The notes under the pieces: model-generated
Databases searched by the model: none
Told to the model about the DNA's origin: nothing
Seen by the model: only the letters and a program-made list of their open reading frames with translations
Assembly (NCBI GenBank): GCA_046152925.1
Contig: JBJXFX010000005.1
Location: 16,092-80,091 of the forward strand
Origin: CAMAUF01 sp046152925
Lineage (GTDB): Bacteria > Chloroflexota > Dehalococcoidia > Tepidiformales > Tepidiformaceae
Length of the DNA stretch: 64,000 bases
Reading direction: 5' to 3'
Translations under genes and position numbers: made by a program
Shown: piece after piece, positions 1 to 8,800 of the stretch
How positions within the stretch are numbered: the stretch's first letter is position 1
How the letters are laid out: each line of letters starts with the position of its first letter

Positions 1-548
1 ATCACCCCGATCTTGTTCGGGAACCCGCCTTCGAACGACTCGATCACCTCTCGAAGGCGGCCAAGCTCCGGCGACGAAACGATGGTGGCCTGCGAGACGC
101 CAGACTTGTCGAGCGTCCAGCCGAGGATGCCTCGTACTTCCTTGTGGCCCGGGTCGCCGAACACCAGCACGTGCCAACCATCGCGGACAAACTTCTTCGC
201 GTAGCGCTGCGCCCGCGTCACGATGGGACAGGTCGTATCCACGATCTCCAGCCCGCTCGCCTCGAGCTCGTGGATTACGCGCTCGCCGACGCCGTGGGCC
301 GTGATCGCGATCCGGCCCTCGCCCACAAGGCGCGCCGTCGCCGCGCCGATGTCCCCGTCGACTTCATCCGGCCCGGGAAGCTGGATTACTCCTCCGCGTT
401 CAAGCCGCTCGACCACATGCGGGTTATGGACGATTTCGCCCACGCTGAAGATGGGCCGGCTCGGCTGCGCTTCCGATTCCATGATCTGGACGGCGCGCCG
501 CACGCCCATGCAAAAGCCCATTTCGCTCGCCCGGATGATCTCGACCAT
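1..548 (-). CDS. ispH: 4-hydroxy-3-methylbut-2-enyl diphosphate reductase (IspH), C-terminus cut by window edge
   Basis: This is the N-terminal ~182 codons of the [4Fe-4S] enzyme that makes IPP and DMAPP in the last step of the MEP isoprenoid pathway. The translation starts MVEIIRASEMGFCMGVRRAV, carrying the first cluster cysteine in GFCMGV, then HNPHVV, TAHGVG and DTTCPIVTRAQ with the second cluster cysteine. These are hallmark IspH motifs in the correct order. The ATG at 548 has an AAGAGG ribosome binding site a few bases upstream. The rest of the gene lies left of the window, so the third cysteine cannot be checked. It lies downstream of cmk on the same strand with a 70-base gap and has its own -10 candidate. 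Confidence 0.95.
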   Translation of the reverse strand, partial: MVEIIRASEMGFCMGVRRAVQIMESEAQPSRPIFSVGEIVHNPHVVERLERGGVIQLPGPDEVDGDIGAATARLVGEGRIAITAHGVGERVIHELEASGLEIVDTTCPIVTRAQRYAKKFVRDGWHVLVFGDPGHKEVRGILGWTLDKSGVSQATIVSSPELGRLREVIESFEGGFPNKIGV

Positions 549-583
549 TCGCCTCTTTTTCACCGGCCAGCTGGCCTGAGTCC

Positions 584-589
584 AGTATA
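584..589 (-). promoter_or_regulatory. -10 element TATACT upstream of ispH
   Basis: TATACT on the minus strand is 35 bases before the ispH ATG, leaving a ~30-base leader that includes the ribosome binding site. No clear -35 is seen. An identical TATACTGG element lies about 22 bases before the MBL-fold gene at 30756. Confidence 0.4.
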
Positions 590-618
590 GGCTGCCGCCC
601 GGTTCGCGATCGGCCCCT

Positions 619-1338
619 TCAGCCCGGAAACGTCCGCGCCCGGTAAGGAAGCTCACGGCCGCCATCCGCCCCGCCGCCCAGCCTCGCCTCCACGAACGCC
701 AGCGCCTCGGCCACAACCGCCGCAACGCCCACAAAGGACGTGTCGATCTCGTGGGCGTCGGGCGCCTTTGCCGTCGGGCTCGTGGTCCGCGTGCGGTCCG
801 TTGTGTTGCGAAGGGCGACGTTGGCGCGTGCCGCCTCGACCGTTAGGCCGTTCTGTGAGGCCCGCCGCGCCGCCTGCACGTCCTGCGCGGCGACGAGAAA
901 GAGCTTGGCCGGCGCATCCGGGAGGACGACCGTCCCGATATCCCGGCCAATCACGACAAGCGCGCCGCCAACCGCCAGCGCCCGCTGGCGCGCGACCAGC
1001 TTGGCCCGCACGGCCGCGATTTTCGCGTACGCGCTCACGCTCGCTTCGACCACGGGCGCATCCAGCAAGTCGCTCACGTCAGCGCCGTCGAGCGCGATGC
1101 GCGTCTCGTTGGGGCCTGGCGACACAGCCATGTCCAACCGCGCAGCGAGCTCGGCGCAGCCTTGAGCGTCGTCCGGGGCGATCCCCGCCCGCTGGGCGGC
1201 CAGCGTGAACGCGCGGTACATCCGGCCGGTATCGAGCACGGTGAAGCCAAAGCGGCGGGCCAGCTCGCGGCCCACGGTTGTTTTCCCCGAAGCGGCGTCC
1301 CCATCGATCGCAATTGGGCCACGGACGGTCGTTGTCAC
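619..1338 (-). CDS. cmk: cytidylate kinase
   Basis: Phosphorylates CMP and dCMP with ATP in the cytoplasm (239 residues, a normal family length). Near the N-terminus, PIAIDGDAASGKTTVGREL is the P-loop, followed by DTGRMYRAF, the CMP-binding segment typical of Cmk, and by GRDIGTVVLPDAPAKLFLVA, the conserved GRDI block. The reading frame is open further upstream, but those extra residues are a run of arginines with no family similarity. GTG at 1338 is chosen because the conserved domain starts there and a TACCAT hexamer lies 7 bases before it. The rluB-cmk-ispH order is a familiar bacterial neighbourhood. Confidence 0.92.
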   Translation of the reverse strand: MTTTVRGPIAIDGDAASGKTTVGRELARRFGFTVLDTGRMYRAFTLAAQRAGIAPDDAQGCAELAARLDMAVSPGPNETRIALDGADVSDLLDAPVVEASVSAYAKIAAVRAKLVARQRALAVGGALVVIGRDIGTVVLPDAPAKLFLVAAQDVQAARRASQNGLTVEAARANVALRNTTDRTRTTSPTAKAPDAHEIDTSFVGVAAVVAEALAFVEARLGGGADGGRELPYRARTFPG

Positions 1339-1345
1339 AGTGGCG

Positions 1346-1351
1346 ATGGTA
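1346..1351 (-). promoter_or_regulatory. TACCAT -10 hexamer, near-leaderless start of cmk
   Basis: The hexamer lies 7 bases before the cmk GTG, with no Shine-Dalgarno between. It matches the TANNNT-N6/8-start arrangement seen at about ten genes in this window. Confidence 0.4.
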
Positions 1352-1372
1352 CGCCGGGCCGGGGAACACGTT

Positions 1373-2212
1373 CTAGCGGCGGCCCGGACCGCGCTTCGGA
1401 CGGCTCCCGGAGCCGCTCGGCCGTGGCCCAACGGAACGTCGCGGCGCCTGCGCCGGCGTCGCCGGCCGTTTGGCAGCCGCATACAGCGCCAACACCTCCG
1501 CCTCAGCCAGCTCGCGGAAGGTCCCAGGGCTCATCGGCCCAAGCAACAATGACCCCACGCGGATCCGGCGAAGGTACGTCACCTCGCGCCCAATCGCCGC
1601 CACCATCCGTCGAATCTCGCGGTTCTTCCCCTGCCTCAGCACCATCAGGAGCCAAGCCGCCCCAGCCTGCGCCTCACCGCTGTCGTCCGCTGGTGGCGCG
1701 CTCGTCGCCCGCACCGACGTCGCCCGCAGCCGCTCGCCGTCTGACTCGACCCCGCGGACCATCCGCTGGATGTCCGCCTGGGCGAGCGGGCCGTCGACCC
1801 CGACGAGGTACTCCTTCTCGACTTCGTGGCTCGGATGCGTCAGCAGCTTGGTGAGGTTGCCGTCGTTCGTCAGGATCAGCAGGCCTTCGCTCTCCATGTC
1901 GAGCCGGCCCACAGGGTGAAGCACCACATCGCCGATCGGCACGAGGTCCAGCACCGTCTCGCGGCCCTGCTCATCGTCGGCGGTCGTGACGAACCCGGCG
2001 GGCTTGTTCAGCGCGAAGTAGCGGTAGGCGCCGCGGTTCACTGGGACGCCATCCACGGTGATTTCGTCCAGCTCCGGGTCGGCGCGGTCTCCGAGTTCGC
2101 GGAAGACGCGCCCATTCACGGCGACGCGTCCTTCCAAAATCATGTCTTCCGCCACGCGGCGCGACGCCACGCCCGCGTTCGAGAGGATCTTCTGGAGCCG
2201 TTCAATCGCCAT
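1373..2212 (-). CDS. rluB: 23S rRNA pseudouridine synthase, RluB/RsuA family
   Basis: Isomerises a uridine of large-subunit rRNA to pseudouridine (279 residues). An S4 RNA-binding domain opens the protein (ERLQKILSNAGVASRRVAED). The catalytic domain carries GRLDMESEGLLILTNDG with the catalytic aspartate of the family. The C-terminus is a basic, proline- and glycine-rich tail, common in this family in high-GC genomes. ATG at 2212 is chosen because the S4 domain starts at once. Its first 11 bases overlap the end of the upstream lamin-tail gene, suggesting translational coupling. RluB and RsuA cannot be separated with certainty here; the neighbouring cmk favours RluB. Confidence 0.9.
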   Translation of the reverse strand: MAIERLQKILSNAGVASRRVAEDMILEGRVAVNGRVFRELGDRADPELDEITVDGVPVNRGAYRYFALNKPAGFVTTADDEQGRETVLDLVPIGDVVLHPVGRLDMESEGLLILTNDGNLTKLLTHPSHEVEKEYLVGVDGPLAQADIQRMVRGVESDGERLRATSVRATSAPPADDSGEAQAGAAWLLMVLRQGKNREIRRMVAAIGREVTYLRRIRVGSLLLGPMSPGTFRELAEAEVLALYAAAKRPATPAQAPRRSVGPRPSGSGSRPKRGPGRR

Positions 2213-4373
2213 CCTTGCCCTGCTTCCTCCGCTGACCCGCCCAATACCCCACGCCGCTGAAACCGATGCCGGCCGCAGCCACGAGCGCCGCGGTCCAGAG
2301 CCACCGGCTACCGCCCTCGTCGGCCGTGGTGACGTCCACCAGCGGCCGGACTGCGGGCGTCGCGGCCGTCCCAGACGACGCTGTCGCGGTATTCGGACCG
2401 CCGCCTCCCGGCTCCGCGGTCGCCGCCGGCAGCGGCGGCAGGACGTTCGGGCTCCCAGGGGTCGGACGTGTGGTGACGCGCCAGCCGCCAGCATCGTCGA
2501 GCCCCAGCGTCTCACCTGGCCCCGGCACGCGCGAGGCTCGCGGGCCGGCTGTCTTGTCCTCGCCAAAGCTCACGCTGTCCACCACGGCGCCGCTGGGGTC
2601 GATCAGCCGGACCGCGTCGCCATCGTTGTTCAACCCAGAGCCAATCGTGCCGTCAGCCAAGCGGACAACGCGGACGCCATCAGGAAAGCTGGCGTCGCTC
2701 CCCGCGATCACGACGTACTCACCCGGCGCGACCACCAAGGATGGGAGCACGTCCGCTGTGCGTGAATCGCCCACACGCCAGCCGGTGAGGTCGACCGGCT
2801 CCGGCCCGTCGTTCCGCACCTCCACCCACTCGAAGCCGTTGTCACGGCCCGCCTCGGCGGGGTCGACCAGCACTTCGGTCAGCCGCAGTCCGGCCCCCGA
2901 GGCAACGCCGGCGCTCGGCCCGGCGGCCGCCCCGCTGGCGTTGCTGCCTCCGCTCCGCCCCGCCGTCGTCCCCGTCCGCGACGCAGTCGCCGCGGGAGTG
3001 CGGGTAGGTGTGCCGGCGGCCTGTGTCGCCAAAGTCGGCGTCGCCCCGGGACCGGGCGTCGCGGAGGTACTCGCAGCGGGCGTTGGGGTGGGCGCCGGAG
3101 TCGGCGTAGCCGCTGGCGCCGAAGCGGGCACGAAGCGGGCGTCATCAAACAGCGCCGCCGCGCCTGGCCCGGGCCGGAGCATCAGCCGGAACCGGGCCGA
3201 ACGCGCGGTGCTCGGCGACCGCGTTGGTCCAAACGTCAACGCGGACCAGGCAGTCGAGACCGAAACGCCCCCGTCGTCCTGTTCAATCGCGGCCCCGCTG
3301 CCGTCCACCGACGCGTACCACGAAACGCGGATGAACAGCTCGGCCTCGCCGCCCGCGACCCGGCCCCAGGCGCTTCCCGCATACCAGGCGGCGCCCTCAA
3401 CGGGAAACGCCTGCGTCAGCCACTTCGTGGCGCCGCTGTCAGAAAGGAGCAACGCCGACCAGCTACCGCTCACCGATTCGGGTTCAGAGCTCAGCAGGCC
3501 GCCAAAGTGGTCCCAAAACGCCGGCGCTCCGTCGCTGACGAACTCAAAATCCCCGTCGACGAGCAGTCCACCGCTCCCGCCGGCCGGCGGCGGCACAGGC
3601 GCGGGCGCTGGGCCGGGGCGTGGCGTGGCGGTCGCGCGCGGGGGCGAAGTCGCGGTGGGCGCCGGCGTCGCCGGGTCTTCCGGCCGCGGGCTCGGAGTGG
3701 CCGTGCTCGGGCGCGGCGCCGTTGGCGTCGGCGTCCGGATTGGCGTCGGCGAAGGCTTCACCGGCGTCGCCGTGGCAGGAGGGATCGAGGTCTCTGTCGG
3801 CTCCGGGGTCGGGGTGTCGGCCGGTGGCTCTGGCGTCCCGGACGGGGGCGGGTCGTCGGCCAACAAGGAAGCGGAATCTACCAAGAACTCCCCGTCGGCC
3901 GGCCCTTCCACACGCACGACGAAGGTCACGTATGCCGCCCCGGCCGGCGCTGAAACGGCCAGCGTCAGGCGAGTGAACCCGCCCGGGGGTGTCTGGCTGG
4001 ACTCCGTCGGTTGGAGCGCAAGCGGCACAAACGAGGCATCGAGGAAGATCAGTTGCAGGCTCGCGGAAGCCGGCCCACCCGCGGCGGCTGCGTACGTGCT
4101 CGCTTCAAGCGGAGCCCTGGGCGCAACCGCCACCGTCTGTGAGAGTGAGCCCGAGCCGGTGACCACGGCACAGGCGCCGGCCCGGCACCCGGCGGTCGTC
4201 CGCGTCAACGCTCCCGTGGTCGCCCAGCCTTCGGGCGAACCGCCCGACCACACATCGAAGCCGGGATTCCCGAGCACTTCGCCTGCGCTCGCCGACCGGC
4301 CCGCGACGAACCCGGCAACCAACAGCCCGACCCCGAGCCCAAGGACAGCGGCTGGCGCGCGTCGCGTCCGCAT
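2202..4373 (-). CDS. surface protein with two CBM-like repeats, Pro/Thr linkers and a lamin-tail domain
   Basis: A 723-residue predicted exported protein. An N-terminal hydrophobic signal (AAVLGLGVGLLVAGFVAG) is followed by a beta-rich module starting NPGFDVWSGGSPEGWA. A Pro/Thr-rich linker, a second similar module (LVDGDFEFVSDGAPAFWDHF) and a second Pro/Thr/Ala linker follow. Next is a lamin-tail domain (LRLTEVLVDPAEA, then FEWVEVRNDGPEPVDLTGWR), and finally a C-terminal membrane helix (WLWTAALVAAAGIGFSGVGY) with a basic tail. Lamin-tail domains in bacteria occur in secreted nucleases and surface proteins; the substrate here is unknown. ATG at 4373 precedes the signal peptide, and TAGGAT lies 11 bases upstream. 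The linkers are the most compositionally biased DNA in the window. Confidence 0.85.
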   Translation of the reverse strand: MRTRRAPAAVLGLGVGLLVAGFVAGRSASAGEVLGNPGFDVWSGGSPEGWATTGALTRTTAGCRAGACAVVTGSGSLSQTVAVAPRAPLEASTYAAAAGGPASASLQLIFLDASFVPLALQPTESSQTPPGGFTRLTLAVSAPAGAAYVTFVVRVEGPADGEFLVDSASLLADDPPPSGTPEPPADTPTPEPTETSIPPATATPVKPSPTPIRTPTPTAPRPSTATPSPRPEDPATPAPTATSPPRATATPRPGPAPAPVPPPAGGSGGLLVDGDFEFVSDGAPAFWDHFGGLLSSEPESVSGSWSALLLSDSGATKWLTQAFPVEGAAWYAGSAWGRVAGGEAELFIRVSWYASVDGSGAAIEQDDGGVSVSTAWSALTFGPTRSPSTARSARFRLMLRPGPGAAALFDDARFVPASAPAATPTPAPTPTPAASTSATPGPGATPTLATQAAGTPTRTPAATASRTGTTAGRSGGSNASGAAAGPSAGVASGAGLRLTEVLVDPAEAGRDNGFEWVEVRNDGPEPVDLTGWRVGDSRTADVLPSLVVAPGEYVVIAGSDASFPDGVRVVRLADGTIGSGLNNDGDAVRLIDPSGAVVDSVSFGEDKTAGPRASRVPGPGETLGLDDAGGWRVTTRPTPGSPNVLPPLPAATAEPGGGGPNTATASSGTAATPAVRPLVDVTTADEGGSRWLWTAALVAAAGIGFSGVGYWAGQRRKQGKDGD

Positions 4374-4467
4374 CGTGACGCGGCATCCTACAGGCTCAGC
4401 AGGGCCGTCCACCACGCGTGCGGCTACCGCTGGACAGCCCATCGGCGAGCGGCCAGAGTGTCGCGCC

Positions 4468-4947
4468 ATGAACCCCTTCGAACGCTTCTCCGCGATCCCC
4501 TACGAGAACATCTACCACCTCGGCATCGTCGTCCCCGACATCCATCGGGCGATGGACGAGCTCGGCCAGCAACTCGGCACATCGTGGTCGGAGCTGCGGA
4601 CCTTCCCCGTCCGCGTGACCGACGGCGGCGGCCCCCTGACCGAGTACGCCGTGCAGGCGACCTACTCCCGAGAAGGCCCGCCCTATCTCGAACTGATTGG
4701 CGCCATCGGCAACGGCATCTGGGGCGTCGAGCAGGCCGGGCGCATCCATCACGCTGGCGCCTACTGCGAGGACATCGCCAAGGAGAAGGCGCGTCTCGAA
4801 GCGCTCGGCTTCGTCACGGAGACGCACGGCGTGCTGCCCGATGGCGCCGTCGGCGGGCCGATCTACCTTTCGAACCGCTACGGCCTCCGCCTCGAACTCG
4901 CGGCCTACTCAGGCCGCTCGATGGTCTGGGACTGGGTCCACGCCTAA
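4468..4947 (+). CDS. VOC (glyoxalase/bleomycin resistance) family protein
   Basis: A 159-residue protein of the vicinal oxygen chelate fold. The opening IYHLGIVVPDIHRAMDEL places a metal-ligand histidine at the start of the first beta-alpha-beta-beta-beta unit. LELIGAI, IHHAGAYCEDIAKEK and LRLELAAY supply the other conserved strands, a metal glutamate and a second His, as in methylmalonyl-CoA epimerase and related lyases. The specific substrate cannot be told from sequence. It is transcribed divergently from the lamin-tail gene with a 94-base gap. Confidence 0.85.
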   Translation: MNPFERFSAIPYENIYHLGIVVPDIHRAMDELGQQLGTSWSELRTFPVRVTDGGGPLTEYAVQATYSREGPPYLELIGAIGNGIWGVEQAGRIHHAGAYCEDIAKEKARLEALGFVTETHGVLPDGAVGGPIYLSNRYGLRLELAAYSGRSMVWDWVHA

Positions 4948-4957
4948 TCGCCGGTGT

Positions 4958-5776
4958 TCACGCCCCCGGGAACGTCGCTCCGACCTTCGCGTTATCGCAG
5001 GCCTGCTTCAGCCGCCGGCGCAGCTCGGCCTCGGCTGCCCAGCGGCGGTCGCGCGGCGCCTCGGCCACCACCAGCACACGCACATCGCCGCTGGCGACCA
5101 CACGCGTGGCGGCGATTTTCGCCGCAAGGGCGCCGCTTCCCCGAAACGCCGCTTCGAGCGCCGCCAGCGCCGCCTCGCTCTCGCGGAACGGCACCTCGAC
5201 TTCGATCCGCACCCGCCCGAGGCCAGGCGTCCGGTTCGTCGCGGTTGTGATGCTGCCGTTCGGCACGGTATGCACGTTCCCCTCGCCGTCGCGGAGCAGC
5301 GTGCGCCGCGGGTTGATGTCCATCACCTCGCCCGTCACCCCGGCGACCGTCACCTGGTCGCCGACCGCGAACTGCTCTTCAGCGATGATGAAGATGCCGT
5401 TGATCACGTCCTTGATCAGCGTCTGTGCGCCCAGGCCGATCGCCAGGCCGACCACGCCGACGCCGGCCACCAACGGGACGATGTCCAGGCCGATGGCCGC
5501 CAACACGACCGCGATGCCGATGAACGCCGCGACCGTCGTGATCGCCCAGCGAAGCGTCCCTTGGAGGGTCCTCAGCCGGCGCTCCGCGACCTGCGGCTCG
5601 TCGCCCCGGAGCTTTGCCGCTGGCAGGAACAGCCCGCGCAGGATGCGCGACACCACCCACGGCCCCGTCAGGTGGACGAGGACCACCAAAACGAGCACCA
5701 CGGCGAGCTTCGGGGCGTCGTCGATCAGCCAGTCCTGCCATTCGTCCGTGCTGCGGGGCACCAGAAACGGGAGCAT
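4958..5776 (-). CDS. MscS-family mechanosensitive ion channel
   Basis: A 272-residue inner-membrane channel predicted to open on membrane tension in hypo-osmotic shock. Three hydrophobic segments are visible: residues ~23-45, ~82-105, and the pore helix containing VGLAIGLGAQTLIKDVINGI, the glycine/alanine-rich MscS TM3 pattern. The soluble beta domain begins FAVGDQVTVAGVTGEVMDIN and ends in the alpha/beta cage. ATG at 5776 shares a base with the pcrA stop (TGATG), so both are probably one transcript. It converges on the VOC gene with 10 bases between them. Confidence 0.92.
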   Translation of the reverse strand: MLPFLVPRSTDEWQDWLIDDAPKLAVVLVLVVLVHLTGPWVVSRILRGLFLPAAKLRGDEPQVAERRLRTLQGTLRWAITTVAAFIGIAVVLAAIGLDIVPLVAGVGVVGLAIGLGAQTLIKDVINGIFIIAEEQFAVGDQVTVAGVTGEVMDINPRRTLLRDGEGNVHTVPNGSITTATNRTPGLGRVRIEVEVPFRESEAALAALEAAFRGSGALAAKIAATRVVASGDVRVLVVAEAPRDRRWAAEAELRRRLKQACDNAKVGATFPGA

Positions 5777-7983
5777 CAGGCCTCAACCAACTTTGCGTAG
5801 CTTTGGAGCAACCGCTTCGTGCCAGCCGTGTCGAAGGTGACCTGATACTCGATGTCCCCGCCGTTCTTGCTCACGCTGATCACTTTGCCCACGCCGAAGC
5901 TCCGGTGGCGCACCATATCGCCGGCAGCGAACGCGGCTTCGCCGGCGGCGGCCGCGGGCAACGCCGGGGCATCGATGACGGCCTCCACGTACGTCCGGGG
6001 CGCGCTCCGCTCGGCTGCCCCGGCCTTCGCTGCCGAGCCGTAGTTCCGAAGGAGCGACTTCGGGATGTCTGCGATGAAGCGGGACGCCGGGTTCATCGAA
6101 GACGACCCCATCGCGTACCGGCGGTACGCCCGCGTCAGGTAGAGCAAGTCCATGGCGCGCGTCATCCCGACGTAGGCGAGCCGCCGCTCCTCTTCCATTT
6201 GGCGCGGGTCGTCGAAGCTCCGGATGTGGGGGAGCACACCCTCCTCCATCCCGATCAGGAACACGGCCGGGAACTCGAGGCCTTTGGCGGCGTGCAAGGT
6301 GATCAGCGTCACGGCGCTTGCCGTGTTCTGAAGCTCGTCCACATCCGCGACCAAAGCGACATCGTTGAGGAACTGCGCGAGGTCGGATTCGCCACCAACA
6401 TCCTCGTATTGCCCGACAACGGCCCGCAGCTGGTCAACGTTCTCCAGCCGCTCCTCGCTCTCGGGGTCGTTCGCGCCCGAGAGGTAGGTCCGGTAGGTCG
6501 TGGCGGCGAGCATCGCATCGAACAAACCGAGCAGTTCGCCCTGGCGCATCGCGCGCAGGCCGTCGATCGCCACAACGAACTCCCGAATCCCCGAGAGCGC
6601 CCGGCCAGCGACGCCTGGCACCTGGACGCCCCGCGCGGCCGCATCCAACACGTCCCACATCGCCAGCCCCGACTGCTGCGCGTGCTCGCGGACCCGCTCC
6701 ATCGTCTTGTCGCCAATCCCCCGCCCCGGCACGTTGACGACGCGGAGGAGACTCGCCTCGTCGAGCCGGTTGTGGATGAGACGCATGTAGGCGATCAGGT
6801 CCTTGATCTCGCGACGTTGGTAGAATCGCACGCCCCCGACCAACCGGTACGGGATCCGGTGGCGGATCAGCGCGTCTTCCACGGCCCGCGACTGCGCATT
6901 CGTCCGGTAGAGGACGGCGATACCACCGATGTCGCGCCCGCCAGCCCGCAACCGCGAGACTTCGCCAGCGATGAACTCGCCCTCCTCCTCGTCGGAGTAG
7001 GCCTCATAAAGCGTGATCAGGTCGCCACCGGGGCGGTCCGTCCACAGCCGGCGGGGCTTGCGATCCGGGTTCTTGGCGATCACCGAGTCCGCAGCGGTCA
7101 GGATCGGCTGGGTGGAGCGGTAGTTCTGCTCCAACAAGTACACGGCGGAGCCGGGGAAATCCCGCTCGAAGTACCCGATGTTTCGGACATCGGCGGCGCG
7201 CCACGAATAGATGCTTTGGTCCGGATCGCCCACCACCATGATGTTTCCGTGCTTCGAGGCGAGCTGCCGCGAGAGCGAGTACTGCACGGGGTTCGTATCT
7301 TGGAACTCGTCAACGAGGACGTGTAAGAACCGTCCCGCGTACTTCTCCCGCGCCTCGTCGGATTCGCGGAACAGCCGCACGGCCTCGTTCAGGAGGTCGT
7401 CGAAGTCCATCGCCGAGGCGTTCTTCAGGGCCGCCTGGTAGCGCTCGTAGGCCTGCGCGACCACCTCTTCGAAGTACTCTTTCACGCCGCGCTTGTATTC
7501 GGCCGGAACAATCAGCTCACTCTTGGCGTTCGAGATTGCGGAGAGGATGGACCGCGGTGGAAACCGGCGAGGGTCGACACGCAAGTCTTCGAGGACGCGC
7601 TTCATCAACGCCACCTGGTCTGCGTCGTCGTAGATCACGTAGTTCGGGTCGATCCCGATTTTCTCACCATCGACTCGCAGCCAGCGGGCGCAGAGCGAGT
7701 GGAAGGTCCCGAGCGTGAGCGAGCGAGCGTCTTCGCCGAGCACGCGCTCCGCGCGGTCGCGCATCTCGCGGGCGGCCTTGTTCGTGAAGGTCACTGCGCA
7801 GATCCGCCACGGCGCCACGCGCATCTCGCGCACCAAGTACGCGATCCGCTGCGTGATCACCCGCGTCTTGCCGCTTCCGGGGCCAGCCAATACGAGGACC
7901 GGGCCGCCCTCGTGCGTCACTGCACCCCGCTGGGGCGGGTTCAAGCCTTCGACGAAGGTGGCGGGCGATTCGGTGGGAGCCAT
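5776..7983 (-). CDS. pcrA: ATP-dependent DNA helicase, PcrA/UvrD type
   Basis: A 735-residue SF1A 3'-5' helicase for nucleotide excision repair and replication-conflict removal. Motifs appear in order: Q-motif GLNPPQRGAV, Walker A LAGPGSGKTR, motif II DEFQDTNPVQ, motif III GDPDQSIYSWR, motif IV EQNYRS, motif V LITLHAAKGLEF and motif VI ERRLAYVGMTRA. The last ~50 residues (GDMVRHRSFGVGKVISV) form the Tudor-like RNA-polymerase-interaction domain typical of PcrA. There is no Shine-Dalgarno; the extended -10 TGGTAACGT lies 6 bases before ATG, indicating a leaderless mRNA. The downstream mscS gene overlaps by one base. Confidence 0.96.
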   Translation of the reverse strand: MAPTESPATFVEGLNPPQRGAVTHEGGPVLVLAGPGSGKTRVITQRIAYLVREMRVAPWRICAVTFTNKAAREMRDRAERVLGEDARSLTLGTFHSLCARWLRVDGEKIGIDPNYVIYDDADQVALMKRVLEDLRVDPRRFPPRSILSAISNAKSELIVPAEYKRGVKEYFEEVVAQAYERYQAALKNASAMDFDDLLNEAVRLFRESDEAREKYAGRFLHVLVDEFQDTNPVQYSLSRQLASKHGNIMVVGDPDQSIYSWRAADVRNIGYFERDFPGSAVYLLEQNYRSTQPILTAADSVIAKNPDRKPRRLWTDRPGGDLITLYEAYSDEEEGEFIAGEVSRLRAGGRDIGGIAVLYRTNAQSRAVEDALIRHRIPYRLVGGVRFYQRREIKDLIAYMRLIHNRLDEASLLRVVNVPGRGIGDKTMERVREHAQQSGLAMWDVLDAAARGVQVPGVAGRALSGIREFVVAIDGLRAMRQGELLGLFDAMLAATTYRTYLSGANDPESEERLENVDQLRAVVGQYEDVGGESDLAQFLNDVALVADVDELQNTASAVTLITLHAAKGLEFPAVFLIGMEEGVLPHIRSFDDPRQMEEERRLAYVGMTRAMDLLYLTRAYRRYAMGSSSMNPASRFIADIPKSLLRNYGSAAKAGAAERSAPRTYVEAVIDAPALPAAAAGEAAFAAGDMVRHRSFGVGKVISVSKNGGDIEYQVTFDTAGTKRLLQSYAKLVEA

Positions 7984-7989
7984 ACCAAC

Positions 7990-7998
7990 ACGTTACCA
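7990..7998 (-). promoter_or_regulatory. extended -10 TGGTAACGT, leaderless start of pcrA
   Basis: Minus-strand TGG followed by TAACGT ends 6 bases before the pcrA ATG. Initiation about 7 bases after the hexamer would place the first transcribed base at or next to the start codon. Confidence 0.5.
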
Positions 7999-8056
7999 TC
8001 GGCGAAGGCGAGTGATCGATTTGGCATAAGCGACAGCGAACTGCAAGGAAGCCCGG

Positions 8057-8065
8057 TGGTATACT
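8057..8065 (+). promoter_or_regulatory. extended -10 TGGTATACT before the zinc-ribbon gene
   Basis: TGG plus TATACT lies 26 bases before the ATG at 8092. The leader contains a strong AGGAGG ribosome binding site, so unlike pcrA this gene has a conventional leader. No good -35 is seen, as is usual for an extended -10. Confidence 0.5.
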
Positions 8066-8091
8066 CACGAGTAACGGGGTAGGAGGACTGG

Positions 8092-8778
8092 ATGTCCCTG
8101 GACGACTTCAGTTGGCCCGGTGGCGACTGGCAAACGACGCTGAAATACGTCCTCTTCCCGCTCGCGGCCTACCTTCTGGCACTCTGGCTCACCCTCGTGT
8201 TCTGGGTTTACCGCGATATCCGGCAGCGTTCACGCGACCCCATCGTGCAGATCGCGGCCGTCCTCCTCGTCCTCGTCTTCAATTTTCCCGGCCACTGGCT
8301 CTACCTCATCCTCCGGCCCCGCCACACGCTCTCGGAGCTCTACGAACGGTCGCTTGAGGAAGAGGCGCTCCTCCAAGATCTCGAAGACCTCAAGGCCTGC
8401 CCCACCTGCCGCCGACGCGTCAACGAGGAGTTCGTCATCTGCCCCTCGTGCCGCACGCGCCTCAAGGAGCCCTGCCGCGCCTGTGACCGCGCCCTCAGCT
8501 ACTCGTGGGTCGCCTGCCCGTATTGCGGACTCGAAAAGCCAGCGCGCGACCCGATGGGCGTCCGCCCCGCGGCCCCCATCCCGACAGCCGCTGTGCCGCG
8601 CCCGCCGGCGCCCGCCCGGCCAGCGAAGGCGCCGACCAACCGCCCGCTTGTCGCCCCGGTCGACCTCCCGGTCCCCACGGCCCAAGCGAGTGGCGGCTTC
8701 GCGCGGCCACAAGCGCCCACCTACGTCGCGGACGACGAAGGGCCGGTGATCGGCGCCACGGTCGACGAGCGTCGCTGA
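8092..8778 (+). CDS. membrane protein with two TM helices and double zinc ribbon
   Basis: A 228-residue protein. Two hydrophobic helices at residues ~18-42 and ~52-75 are followed by a short charged coil (YERSLEEEALLQDLEDL). Two zinc-ribbon modules come next: CPTCRRRVNEEFVICPSC and CRACDRALSYSWVACPYC. The tail is a disordered Pro/Ala-rich segment of about 80 residues. This organisation recurs in hypothetical proteins of Chloroflexota and Actinobacteria; the role is unknown, possibly a membrane-tethered scaffold. AGGAGG a few bases before ATG fixes the start. It converges with the DRTGG gene. Confidence 0.85.
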   Translation: MSLDDFSWPGGDWQTTLKYVLFPLAAYLLALWLTLVFWVYRDIRQRSRDPIVQIAAVLLVLVFNFPGHWLYLILRPRHTLSELYERSLEEEALLQDLEDLKACPTCRRRVNEEFVICPSCRTRLKEPCRACDRALSYSWVACPYCGLEKPARDPMGVRPAAPIPTAAVPRPPAPARPAKAPTNRPLVAPVDLPVPTAQASGGFARPQAPTYVADDEGPVIGATVDERR

Positions 8779-8785
8779 GCGGCTC

Positions 8786-8800
8786 GCAGGGCGCCCCTGC
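8786..8800. terminator. hairpin between convergent genes
   Basis: GCAGGG-CGC-CCCTGC forms a perfect 6-bp stem between the stop codons of the convergent genes at 8778 and 8800. It has no T-tract, so termination activity is uncertain. Confidence 0.3.

Noticed and set aside
2266..4947. 893-codon plus-strand frame across the lamin-tail gene
   Set aside because: Only its last ~160 codons are real (the VOC gene at 4468). The rest is antisense to the lamin-tail protein and has no domain features.
5614..7326. 570-codon plus-strand frame opposite pcrA
   Set aside because: Antisense to helicase motifs; the composition is Arg/His/Pro-rich with no family pattern.
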